DNA of 64,000 bases from Hyphobacterium sp. CCMP332 (GTDB taxonomy: Bacteria > Pseudomonadota > Alphaproteobacteria > Caulobacterales > Maricaulaceae), in contig NZ_CP058669.1 in assembly GCF_014323565.1 (NCBI RefSeq), positions 372,001 through 436,000 of the forward strand, written 5' to 3'. The position numbers and the translations under genes are program-made. Shown here in pieces: positions 1 through 8,780 of this stretch. Each line of letters opens with the position of its first letter. Within the stretch, counting starts at the first letter, position 1. Below the pieces are notes generated by a model. It had not been told where the DNA came from. It saw only the letters and a list, made by a program, of their open reading frames with translations, and searched no databases.

Positions 1-126
1 ACCATGATTGCCAACAGACGGATCGAATAATTCAAATCTCGTCTCGTCACTGGACTGGACTGCTGCGGCCATCGGCGCGGCGAGGCAGAAGACCGCGACC
101 ATGATCGCTCGTGCAAATTGAAGCAT
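1..126 (-). CDS. Secreted protein of unknown function, N-terminus only (runs off the window)
   Basis: Reading minus from the ATG at 126 gives 42 codons to the window edge. The first 22 residues have a short basic start, a hydrophobic run (IMVAVFCLAAPMAAA) and small residues ending Ala-Ala-Ala, which is a typical Sec signal peptide. A strong Shine-Dalgarno (GGGGA) sits 6 nt upstream of the ATG. It lies 97 nt downstream of trxB on the same strand, so it may be cotranscribed with it. The mature part visible (about 20 residues) is too short to name a family. Confidence 0.6.
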   Translation of the reverse strand, partial: MLQFARAIMVAVFCLAAPMAAAVQSSDETRFELFDPSVGNHG

Positions 127-223
127 GCCTGTTCCCCGGGATTGCGGATCGTATGATTGCCGCCATCTATTGCCATAGCGGCGGCTTGCAACCGAATTAA
201 TTCAACTTAATGATAAATCCAGC

Positions 224-1210
<987 letters not shown>

Positions 1211-1233
1211 TCAAAGCCCGCTTGCCTACAAGT

Positions 1234-1770
1234 CTATTCAGGAAAGGCTTCAGCATATTGTGGAGAAAGCTGCCGCATGACTGCCGGGTCCAGATTGCCG
1301 TCCGGCGCAAGACCGAGGGAGTCGACCTCTTCGGGCGTCACCTGTCCGGTTTCGATCAGGTGCGCGGCATAGAGATACGCCGCCCGGCGTCCGGTTGCAC
1401 TATGCAATACGATGCCTGCGCCTTCATTCATGCTCATCTGAAACGTAAAGGTCGATGTCATGGACCGGCTGAACCCGTCTGATCCGCCGACGCCAAACTG
1501 TACATAGGTCATACCGGCACCGAGCGCCGCGACGTCTTCCTGGAAGGGCAATTCGGCCACTTCATCATCCGGCCGGATATTGATGATCACGGTTCGCCCG
1601 GCGTCTGCCCATGCCTGAATGTCGGCCGCGCTTGGTTGTCCTGCAAGCCAGATTCCATTGTGTTCCGCTGTGACCTGTGGGGGGCCGGAATCTGCAGTCT
1701 GCGAATCCCCGCCTTGGGAGCATGCCGTCGCAGTCACCAACAGTAAAAGTCCCGAAATAAGCCTGATCAT
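1234..1770 (-). CDS. Phosphatase-like lipoprotein (DUF442/BLH-phosphatase fold) with the catalytic Cys replaced by Ser
   Basis: A 178-residue protein starting at the ATG at 1770, which has a strong GGGGGAGA site 5 nt upstream; the longer open frame upstream overlaps the neighbouring gene and is not used. The N-terminus is a lipoprotein signal with a lipobox ending at Cys16 (TATAC). The rest resembles the dual-specificity-phosphatase-like domain found in beta-lactamase-hydrolase-like proteins: IWLAGQPSAADI, then a strand with VIINIRP, then the signature loop. In that loop the family has CRSGTR; here it is SATGRR, so the nucleophilic Cys is Ser. Likely a periplasmic pseudophosphatase or binding protein. 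It sits 16 nt downstream of the ELM1-like gene. Confidence 0.7.
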   Translation of the reverse strand: MIRLISGLLLLVTATACSQGGDSQTADSGPPQVTAEHNGIWLAGQPSAADIQAWADAGRTVIINIRPDDEVAELPFQEDVAALGAGMTYVQFGVGGSDGFSRSMTSTFTFQMSMNEGAGIVLHSATGRRAAYLYAAHLIETGQVTPEEVDSLGLAPDGNLDPAVMRQLSPQYAEAFPE

Positions 1771-1786
1771 CGCTTGTCTCCCCCGA

Positions 1787-2689
1787 TCAATTGAATGAAT
1801 TGGCCAGCAACTTCGCGATCCTTCGGGTTTCGTCAAGCTTTTCGTAGGTCCAGCTGTCGATCCGCCCGAGAAAGGGCCGCATCGCATCGCGGGCTTCGAG
1901 CGCCGCATGCAGAAGACGGAATTTCCCCGGATTGCCATGCAGAGGCAACGAATAGACCGGCTTACCGGTAAAAGCGGCTTCTGTGAGCATGTTGGTGGAG
2001 TCTTCGGTGACGAAGATCAGGTCCGCCGCCCCGAGGAAGGCAAAATAGGGGTTCTCGCCTTCGCCGCGATAGACCCAGCAGCGATGGTTTTCCGCGAGGC
2101 TCGAGAGGGCACGAACGAGCGGGGCCGGTGTGCGCCGCGACGTCGTGATCATCAGGGAATAGCCCTCTTCAAGGAGCCATTGGCCCCGCTCCAGAATTGA
2201 ATTCTGGACGGCCGCGGTCATCTTCAATCGATTGTTGGGGCCGCCGATCAACATCGCCGCTCGCGGCGTTGGTAATTCCGCAAGCCGGTCTGCGAACTCT
2301 TCGCGTTCCGTGTGCAGGCGCGCATCCGTCAGTCGATTGGGAGAGCCGATCATGGCAAGGGCATTCTTTCTGGCCAGCCGGTCATGGATCGGCGCAACGA
2401 TCGCATCGAAGAGCTGATACTGGCCGCGCGGGTCCTGCACATAGATGAAACGCGCATGCGGGTAGTTCTTGCGATGCTGCTTCGCGACGCCAATGGCGGG
2501 GCGGCCACAGCCAATCCAGATCGCGGGATTCTCCGCATCCGGCAGCGTGATATAGCCGTCATCACGGATCACGGCCCGATGCACTTGTCCGCCTGTCTCA
2601 CGCGCCAGCGCTTCAGCGAGGCCGATGGCCTGATTCTCCACGCCTCGGCGTGTGTCGGCCACGGCCCAGATTTCAGGACCCTCTGTCAT
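1787..2689 (-). CDS. ELM1-family protein (DUF1022, GT-B-like fold)
   Basis: A 300-residue protein beginning MTEGPEIWAVADTRRGVENQA at the ATG at 2689; in-frame codons upstream read through the divergent promoter and look non-coding. The family is named after a plant mitochondrial-fission factor, but bacterial members are predicted glycosyltransferase-like proteins of unknown substrate, often near lipid A or envelope genes. Family marks are DTRRGVENQAIGLAEAL at the start, WIGCGRPA, YVQDPR, IGGPN, and the C-terminal TEDSTNMLTEAAFTGKPVY, which resembles the nucleotide-sugar-binding end of GT-B enzymes. Divergent from the blaI-like gene. Confidence 0.8.
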   Translation of the reverse strand: MTEGPEIWAVADTRRGVENQAIGLAEALARETGGQVHRAVIRDDGYITLPDAENPAIWIGCGRPAIGVAKQHRKNYPHARFIYVQDPRGQYQLFDAIVAPIHDRLARKNALAMIGSPNRLTDARLHTEREEFADRLAELPTPRAAMLIGGPNNRLKMTAAVQNSILERGQWLLEEGYSLMITTSRRTPAPLVRALSSLAENHRCWVYRGEGENPYFAFLGAADLIFVTEDSTNMLTEAAFTGKPVYSLPLHGNPGKFRLLHAALEARDAMRPFLGRIDSWTYEKLDETRRIAKLLANSFN

Positions 2690-2782
2690 GCTTTCATCTG
2701 ACCGATCCCGCCGGGCGGGGCAAGGGGCGGCTGTGTTTCGGCCACGGTGTGTGCTGTTCGAGGGTGGCTTGAAACCCGGTCG

Positions 2783-2827
2783 TTGACAGAGATGTGTTAC
2801 AGGCGTAACGTAAGCTACAAACGTAAC
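2783..2827 (+). promoter_or_regulatory. Promoter with two tandem BlaI/MecI-type operators
   Basis: A perfect -35 box TTGACA (2783-2788) is followed 17 nt later by TAACGT (2806-2811) as a weak -10. Two dyads overlap it: GTTAC-AGGC-GTAAC (2796-2809, perfect arms) and GCTAC-AAAC-GTAAC (2814-2827, one mismatch), 18 bp apart centre to centre. This resembles the TACA/TGTA dyads bound by BlaI and MecI repressors, and its position over the promoter suggests autorepression by the downstream repressor. Assignment to BlaI is inferred from context. Confidence 0.65.
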
Positions 2828-2846
2828 ATGTATGCGACGGATGAAG

Positions 2847-3227
2847 ATGTCCAACACACCCTCGAATGCCGAACTATCTGTTCTCAAACACCTCTGGTCA
2901 GCCGGTGCGCAAAGCGCCCGGGAGGTCCAGAACGCCATGGGACCTGAAACCGGCTGGTCCTATTCGACCACCCGGACTCTGCTTTTGCGCATGACGGAAA
3001 AGGAATTGATCCGGCGCGAGGACAGTCATGGCCTCGCGGTCTTTTCGGCGAATGTGGCAAAGGTCGCGCTTATGGGGCAGCTCATCCGGGGATTCGCGGC
3101 CAATATCCTCGATATGGACGGACCCATTTCGGCCACCGCCTTTGCCTCCAGCAAGCTGTTTACCGAGGAAGAGGCCGAGGAGCTCACCCGCTTGCTTGAA
3201 GACGCCTCCGGCGATGGAGAATCCTGA
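2847..3227 (+). CDS. BlaI/MecI/CopY-family transcriptional repressor
   Basis: Winged-helix repressor of about 126 residues. SNAELSVLKHLWSAGAQSAREVQNAM followed by WSYSTTRTLLLRMTEKELIRRE is the family's recognition helix and wing; the C-terminal ISATAFASSKLFTEEEAEELTRLL is the dimerisation part that is cut by the partner protease in BlaI and MecI. Start: three in-frame ATGs occur at 2832, 2841 and 2847; I chose 2847 because GGA lies 5 nt upstream. Its TGA shares one base with the ATG of the next gene (TGATG), so the pair is translationally coupled. It probably represses its own operon through the dyads just upstream. Confidence 0.88.
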   Translation: MSNTPSNAELSVLKHLWSAGAQSAREVQNAMGPETGWSYSTTRTLLLRMTEKELIRREDSHGLAVFSANVAKVALMGQLIRGFAANILDMDGPISATAFASSKLFTEEEAEELTRLLEDASGDGES

Positions 3228-4723
3228 TGGCCGACTTTGCCCAGGCTTTGGCAGTCGGCGCGTTGGTTTCGCTTGCCGCGGGCGCAGTCATCTGGCTCGT
3301 TTTCAGCCATTCCATGTCGTCTGGCACGGGCGTCGGCACCTGGCGGCTGGCGCGGCTGACTTGCTTCATTCCGCTGATCGCAGCCCCGTTGATCTACCTT
3401 GTTCCGGAGCCAGCCGCGCCGCTGGCTGTGATGGATCCGATGATGGATCATACAGCTCTGAGCGGCGCATTTCTGGCCAGCGAAACCGGCAATGCGGGAC
3501 CCATACCACCTCCCGCATTAAGTTTCGTCACATTGATGAAGATATATCTCGCCGGTCTGCTGGTCTCACTTGCCCTGGCATGGCTAAGGCATTTCCAGAG
3601 GGCGCGGCTCCTGAAATCCAGCCGCTCGCCGGATGAGCACGAATGCCGGATGCTTGAAGCTTCGGTGCCGGATGGTGAACTGCCGCATATCCGCATACTG
3701 GTGAGTGATAGTCTTCCGGCTCCCGTGCTGACCGGCTGGGCCTCGGTGATCATTTTCCCTCAATCCCTTTTCGATGATGCGGCCGCGCTCCGCATTGCGG
3801 CCACTCATGAATATGTTCACGCCCGGCGCGGGGATGAGCGCGAACGCCTCATTGGCTCTGCACTTGTCACTCTGCTCTGGTTTCATTTGCCGCTGAAATG
3901 GATCGAGCAGGAACTCACAACGGCGCGTGAACTCGCTTGTGACGCTGAAACCCTCGATGTGCTGGGGAGCACAGCGCGGACGGCCTATGCCGCCACGCTG
4001 ATCGACGCGATGCGGTTGGCTGCGCCTGCAGCCTCCGCTTTTGGACCACAAGACAGGAGACATAGAAAAATGCGTATCAAGGCAATACTTGCGGGCCATC
4101 GTCCCGCCCGGTTTCGCAGCACTATCCTTGCGGCCTCGGCGTTGACCGTGGTTATTCCGTTGACCGTTGCCCAGGCGGTCTGGATTGACCGGCGGGACGC
4201 GCCCGTATTGGTTCAACAGATCGAGCCCGTTATGGGAATAACGGCCCCGGCACAGAGCCCTGCGGATATTGACCGCGTGAATCTGGCTCAGAACATGGCC
4301 CCGGCTGCCGACGTCGCTTTCACGGCGCGTCCGGTAGAAGGCGGCCGGATATCCAGTAATTTCGGCCCACGCCCGGCCCGGCCCGCCGCGGCACCGCCTT
4401 TCCACAACGGAACCGACATTGCGGCCCCGGAAGGGACCGCCATTCTGGCACCGGCGGCGGGGCGTGTCGTGCATGCTGAATACGGTTTTGGCGGCAGCGA
4501 GGCATGGGGCAATACGCTGGCCCTTGATCACGGCAATGGCTGGCAGACCGTCTATGCGCATATGCAGGGTTTTGACGTAGCGGTTGGTGACACCGTGACC
4601 TCAGGCCAGCAAATTGGACGCGTCGGGAATACCGGCAATTCAACAGGGCCGCATGTCCATGTGGAAGTGCGTTTGAACGGCGAGCGCATTGATCCGGCCG
4701 ATCACGTTCCCGGCCTGAGATAA
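3227..4723 (+). CDS. M56 (BlaR1/MecR1-type) membrane peptidase fused to an M23 endopeptidase domain
   Basis: A 498-residue membrane protein. The N-terminal half has hydrophobic segments near residues 8-26, 43-60 and 103-120, and an M56 zinc-peptidase core: HEYVH at 194-198 and a third-ligand motif ELACD at 235-239. A further hydrophobic segment is at about 298-318. The outer C-terminal half is not the penicillin-binding sensor of BlaR1 but a LytM/M23 domain: SSNFGPR, His393 and Asp397 in FHNGTDIAAP, then YAHM and the HVH ligand at 476-478. In BlaR1 the M56 domain cleaves the paired repressor; here the external module should bind or cut cell-wall peptide. NCBI uses a name for this architecture, M23/M56 metallopeptidase, but I know of no assigned function. 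Confidence 0.85.
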   Translation: MADFAQALAVGALVSLAAGAVIWLVFSHSMSSGTGVGTWRLARLTCFIPLIAAPLIYLVPEPAAPLAVMDPMMDHTALSGAFLASETGNAGPIPPPALSFVTLMKIYLAGLLVSLALAWLRHFQRARLLKSSRSPDEHECRMLEASVPDGELPHIRILVSDSLPAPVLTGWASVIIFPQSLFDDAAALRIAATHEYVHARRGDERERLIGSALVTLLWFHLPLKWIEQELTTARELACDAETLDVLGSTARTAYAATLIDAMRLAAPAASAFGPQDRRHRKMRIKAILAGHRPARFRSTILAASALTVVIPLTVAQAVWIDRRDAPVLVQQIEPVMGITAPAQSPADIDRVNLAQNMAPAADVAFTARPVEGGRISSNFGPRPARPAAAPPFHNGTDIAAPEGTAILAPAAGRVVHAEYGFGGSEAWGNTLALDHGNGWQTVYAHMQGFDVAVGDTVTSGQQIGRVGNTGNSTGPHVHVEVRLNGERIDPADHVPGLR

Positions 4724-4792
4724 GGCGTTCTCAGCGAAAGCGGGACCCGGGTTCGCGGTTCGAAATTGCGAAAGATCTGTTCTGCAACGAAA

Positions 4793-4816
4793 ACGGCCGG
4801 GGAAAGCCCCGGCCGT
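4793..4816 (-). terminator. Intrinsic terminator after greA (possibly bidirectional)
   Basis: A 10-bp GC-rich perfect stem (ACGGCCGGGG at 4793-4802 with its complement at 4807-4816) closes a 4-nt loop. On the minus strand it is followed by a TTTTCG run, so it best ends the carA-to-greA transcription unit. It also lies 70 nt past the stop of the plus-strand M56/M23 gene and could serve both. Confidence 0.75.
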
Positions 4817-4837
4817 TCCTGTTTCGGATCGTGCGGG

Positions 4838-5311
4838 CTAGATCCAGTCGACCTTCAAAATCTCGTAGGATTTCAGACCGCCCGGTGCATTCACCTCGAT
4901 CACATCGCCAACTTCCTTGTTGATCAGGGAGCGCGCAATCGGAGAGGTGATGGAAATCTTGCCGTCTTTGACGCTGGCTTCGTCTTCGCCGACGATTTTG
5001 TAGACAGCTTCGGCATCCGTGTCCTCGTCGACGACGGTCACGGTCGCGCCGAACATGATGGTGTCACCGCTCAGCTTGGCGACATCAATCACCTGGGAGC
5101 GGGCCAGCTTGTCCTCGATCTCGGCCAGACGGCCTTCAATCCAGCCCTGACGTTCCTTCGCCGCATGGTATTCGGCGTTCTCGGAAAGGTCGCCGTGCTC
5201 GCGCGCCTCCGCAATCGCCTGAATCACCGCAGGGCGTTCAGTCGTTTTCAGGTGCTTCATTTCTTCGTCGAGGGCTTTGAAACCGTCGGCGGTCATAGGA
5301 ATTTTTGACAT
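4838..5311 (-). CDS. greA: Transcription elongation factor GreA
   Basis: Rescues backtracked RNA polymerase by stimulating transcript cleavage through its secondary channel. At 157 residues it has the standard size: an N-terminal coiled coil with the hallmark [16 protein letters not shown] (residues 40-55, containing the acidic tip D41 and E44) and a C-terminal FKBP-like domain ([18 protein letters not shown]). It starts 39 nt downstream of carB on the same strand and is followed by a strong hairpin terminator, so it is probably the last gene of the carA-carB unit. Confidence 0.97.
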   Translation of the reverse strand: MSKIPMTADGFKALDEEMKHLKTTERPAVIQAIAEAREHGDLSENAEYHAAKERQGWIEGRLAEIEDKLARSQVIDVAKLSGDTIMFGATVTVVDEDTDAEAVYKIVGEDEASVKDGKISITSPIARSLINKEVGDVIEVNAPGGLKSYEILKVDWI

Positions 5312-5350
5312 TTTTGATTCTTGGCAGTTCTTATCTGCATTGAGGAGAGA

Positions 5351-8300
5351 TCAATTAGAGTAGGATTGCAAGGCGTGCGGTTCAAGCGCTCCTTCATCAA
5401 TCTTTTCAAGTGAGCGCACAGCCGCGATCGCTGCCGAGGCAGTTGTATAGCACGGCACCTTCAATTCCAGTGCGGTTCGACGGATGGAATAGCTGTCTTT
5501 ATGGGACAGCCGGCCTTCCGTTGTATTGACGATTAATTGCACCCGGCCATTCTTGATGTCGTCTACAATGTGCGGCCGGCCTTCATAGACCTTGTTGACG
5601 ACCCGCACCGGAATTCCGGCATCTGTGAAGGTTTTGGCGGTGCCTTTGGTCGCCAGAATCTCGAAGCCCAGATCCGCCAGTGCGCGTGTTGCGTCAATCA
5701 TCAGCGGCTTGTCGCCTTCCTTGAGCGAAATAAAGACGGCGCCCTTGCGCGGCAGATTAACGCCGGCAGCGATCTGGGATTTGGCAAAGGCGCTCTCGAA
5801 TGAGGAATCAATGCCCATCACTTCACCGGTGGACCGCATTTCAGGGCCGAGGACGGGATCCACGCCCGGGAAGCGGGCGAACGGCATAACGGCTTCCTTT
5901 ACGGCGACGTGTTTGGGATTGGGGCGTTTCAGGCCAAAGCTGGCCAGCTTGGCTCCCGCCATGACCTTCGCGGCGATCTTGGCCACCGGGATGCCAATCG
6001 CCTTGGCCACGAATGGCACGGTGCGCGAGGCACGCGGATTGACTTCCAGTACATATATGGTGCCGTCTTTCACGGCGAACTGGACATTCATCAGCCCGCA
6101 GACCCCGATGGCCTTGGCCATGGCGGTCGCTTCGGCTTCCAGCTCAGCAATCATGTCCTTCGACAGTGAGAAGGGCGGCAGCGAGCAGGCCGAGTCGCCG
6201 GAGTGCACACCGGCTTCTTCAATGTGTTCCATGACGCCTGCCACGAAGACATCCTCGCCGTCGCAGATCACATCGACGTCCACTTCGTCGGCATTCTCCA
6301 GATAGCGATCGACGAGCAGGGGCGTTTTACCGGAAACGACGACGGCTTCGCGCAGATAGCGCTCCAGGCCTTCGCGATCGCGCACGATCTCCATCGCTCG
6401 TCCGCCCAGCACATAGGACGGACGCAGAACCAGCGGAAAGCCGATGAATTTCGCAATGGCGAGCGCCTGCGCGTTCTTCGATGCGATGCCGTTCGTTGGG
6501 CTGCTTCAGATCCAGCTTGTTGACCAGCGCCTGAAACCGTTCGCGGTCTTCGGCAAGGTCGATGGCGTCGGGTGTGGTGCCGAGGATCGGGAATGCCCTC
6601 GGCCTCCAGCCCGCGCGCCAGTTTCAGCGGCGTCTGCCCGCCGAATTGCACGATCACGCCGTGCAGCGTTCCGTTCTCCTGCTCGACGCGCAGGATCTCC
6701 ATGACATGCTCGAGCGGTCAGCGGCTCGAAATAGCCGGTCCGAGGTGTCGTAATCGGTGCTGACCGTCTCGGGGTTGCAGTTGATCATGATCGTCTCGTA
6801 ACCCGCATCCGAGAGCGCGAAACAGGCGTGACAGCAGCAGTAATCGAACTCGATCCCCTGACCGATCCGGTTCGGGCCGCCGCCCCGAGATGACGACCTT
6901 TTCGCGCCCGAGGGCCGCGCCTCATTCCACCTCGCCCATCATCGGGGCCTCGTAGGTGGAATACATGTAGGGGTTGCGCCTCGAATTCGGCGGCGCAGGT
7001 GTCGATCCGCTTGAAGACCGCATGCACGCCCAGATTGACGCGGGCGCGGCGCACCTGTTCTTCGTCGCGTCCGGTCAGCATGGCAAGGCGGGCATCGGTA
7101 AAGCCCATCATCTTTCAGTGGCGCAAGCCCTCTTCGGTCATCGGCAGGCCGTCGCGGCGGATACCCGCCTCTGCCTCTACGATTTCGCGGATGCGGGCGC
7201 AGGAACCACGGGTCAAACGCACGTGGCGGCGTTGATCTTCATCGACCGTCAGCCCATGGCGCATGGCCTGGGCGATGGTGCGCATCCGGTCGGACGGGCA
7301 GGGACCGAGACCGCGCGCGGGTGATCGCGTGCCTCGTCCAGTGCGCCCTCGATTCGACCTCGTCGAAGCCCGAAAGACCAGTTTCCATCGAAGCGAGCGC
7401 CTTTCTGAACCGGCTCTCGTGGAACGTCCGGCCTATGGCCATGGCCTCGCCGACGGACTTCATCGAGGTCGTCAGGATGTTTTCGGCGCCGGGATATTTC
7501 TCGAACGCAAAGCGCGGAATCTTGGTGACGACATAATCGATTGTCGGTTCAAAGCTGGCGGGTGTTGCGCCGCCGGTAATGTCATTCTCGATTTCATCGA
7601 GCGTATAACCGACCGCCAGCTTGGCCGCGACGCGGGCAATCGGAAATCCGGTAGCCTTGGATGCCAGTGCCGAAGAGCGCGACACGCGCGGATTCATTTC
7701 GATGACGACCATTCGGCCATCGGCCGGGTTCACAGCCCATTGCACATTCGACCCGCCGGTTTCGACGCCAATCTCGCGCAGGACGGCGATGGAGGCCGTC
7801 CGCATGCGCTGGTATTCCTTGTCGGTCAGGGTGAGGGCAGGGGCCACCGTAACGCTGTCACCGGTATGCACGCCCATCGGATCGATATTCTCGATTGAAC
7901 AGACAATGATGCAATTATCCGCATTGTCGCGAACAACTTCCATCTCGTATTCTTTCCAGCCGAGAAGGCTTTCATCGATCAGAACCTGGCCGGTCGGCGA
8001 GGCCTCGATGCCGGCGCGGACGATGGTTTCGTATTCATCGAGATTATAGGCGACGCCGCCGCCGGTTCCGCCCATCGTAAAGGCCGGTCGAATAATGGCG
8101 GGCAGGCCAATCTCGTCGATGGCCTGCATGGCCTTGATCGCGCCCGCGGCCCGGTCATAACCAATGATGCGGCCATCTTCGTCCCTGATCTTGGGGGAGG
8201 AGACGACGACGGCGCGCGGGTTTTCAAGGCCGATCTTGTCCATCGCCTCGCGGAAGCGCTCGCGGTCTTCGGCCTTGTCGATGACATCGGCCTTGGCGCC

Positions 8301-8648
8301 AATCATCTCGACGCCGAATTTCTCCAGAATGCCGCGCTCGTCCAGCTGCAGCGCGCAATTGAGGGCGGTCTGTCCGCCCATGGTCGGCAACAGCGCATCC
8401 GGGCGTTCTTTCTCGATGATCTTGGCGACCATTTCCGGCGTGATAGGTTCGATATAGGTCGCATCCGCCAGCTCGGGATCCGTCATGATCGTGGCCGGGT
8501 TGGAGTTCACCAGAATGACCCGGTAGCCCTCTTCCTTCAGCGCCTTGACCGCCTGCACACCGGAATAATCAAACTCGCAGGCCTGACCGATAATGATCGG
8601 TCCCGCGCCAATGATCAGAATGCTGTTGATGTCAGTCCGTTTTGGCAT
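5351..8648 (-). pseudogene. carB: Carbamoyl-phosphate synthase large subunit, reading frame broken by many indels (probable sequence error)
   Basis: CarB makes carbamoyl phosphate from bicarbonate, ammonia and ATP for arginine and pyrimidine synthesis. The N-terminal part (8648 down to about 7355) and the C-terminal part (about 6480 down to 5351) are clean and highly typical: [22 protein letters not shown] at the start, [11 protein letters not shown] and the MGS-like C-terminal domain at the end. Between about 6480 and 7355 the CarB sequence continues but hops between all three frames with at least a dozen small indels, for example one A missing at 7353-7355 (GAAATC to GAATC), a G missing near 7290, and extra bases near 7235 and 6588. 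The peptides in each frame still match CarB ([28 protein letters not shown]). An intact gene was probably misread. Confidence 0.9.
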
Positions 8649-8679
8649 CCCGGCCCCGTATAAATTTGCGCGCTTTTCG

Positions 8680-8711
8680 CCGCCGCAATGCGCGCATTTC
8701 GCGCGCGGCGG
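8680..8711. other. GC-rich hairpin in the 132-nt gap between the lipoprotein gene and carB
   Basis: GCGCGC at 8690-8695 pairs with 8701-8706 across a 5-nt loop, and CCGCC (8680-8684) can extend the stem with GGCGG (8707-8711) past a 5-nt bulge. No U-run follows in either direction, so it is not a clear terminator. Downstream, minus-strand TTATAC about 10 nt before the carB start could be a weak -10. The rest of 8649-8780 shows no gene. Confidence 0.35.
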
Positions 8712-8780
8712 TGCCAGAAGCGTTCGGTTGTCGTGCTAGGAGGCGGTCATAGACCGGATTCGCAGGATTGGCGAGAGGCT

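Noticed and set aside
197-210. TTAA-N6-TTAA between trxB and the next gene, similar to a CtrA box
   Set aside because: CtrA sites have TTAA-N7-TTAA; the spacing here is one base short and the site lies directly after trxB.
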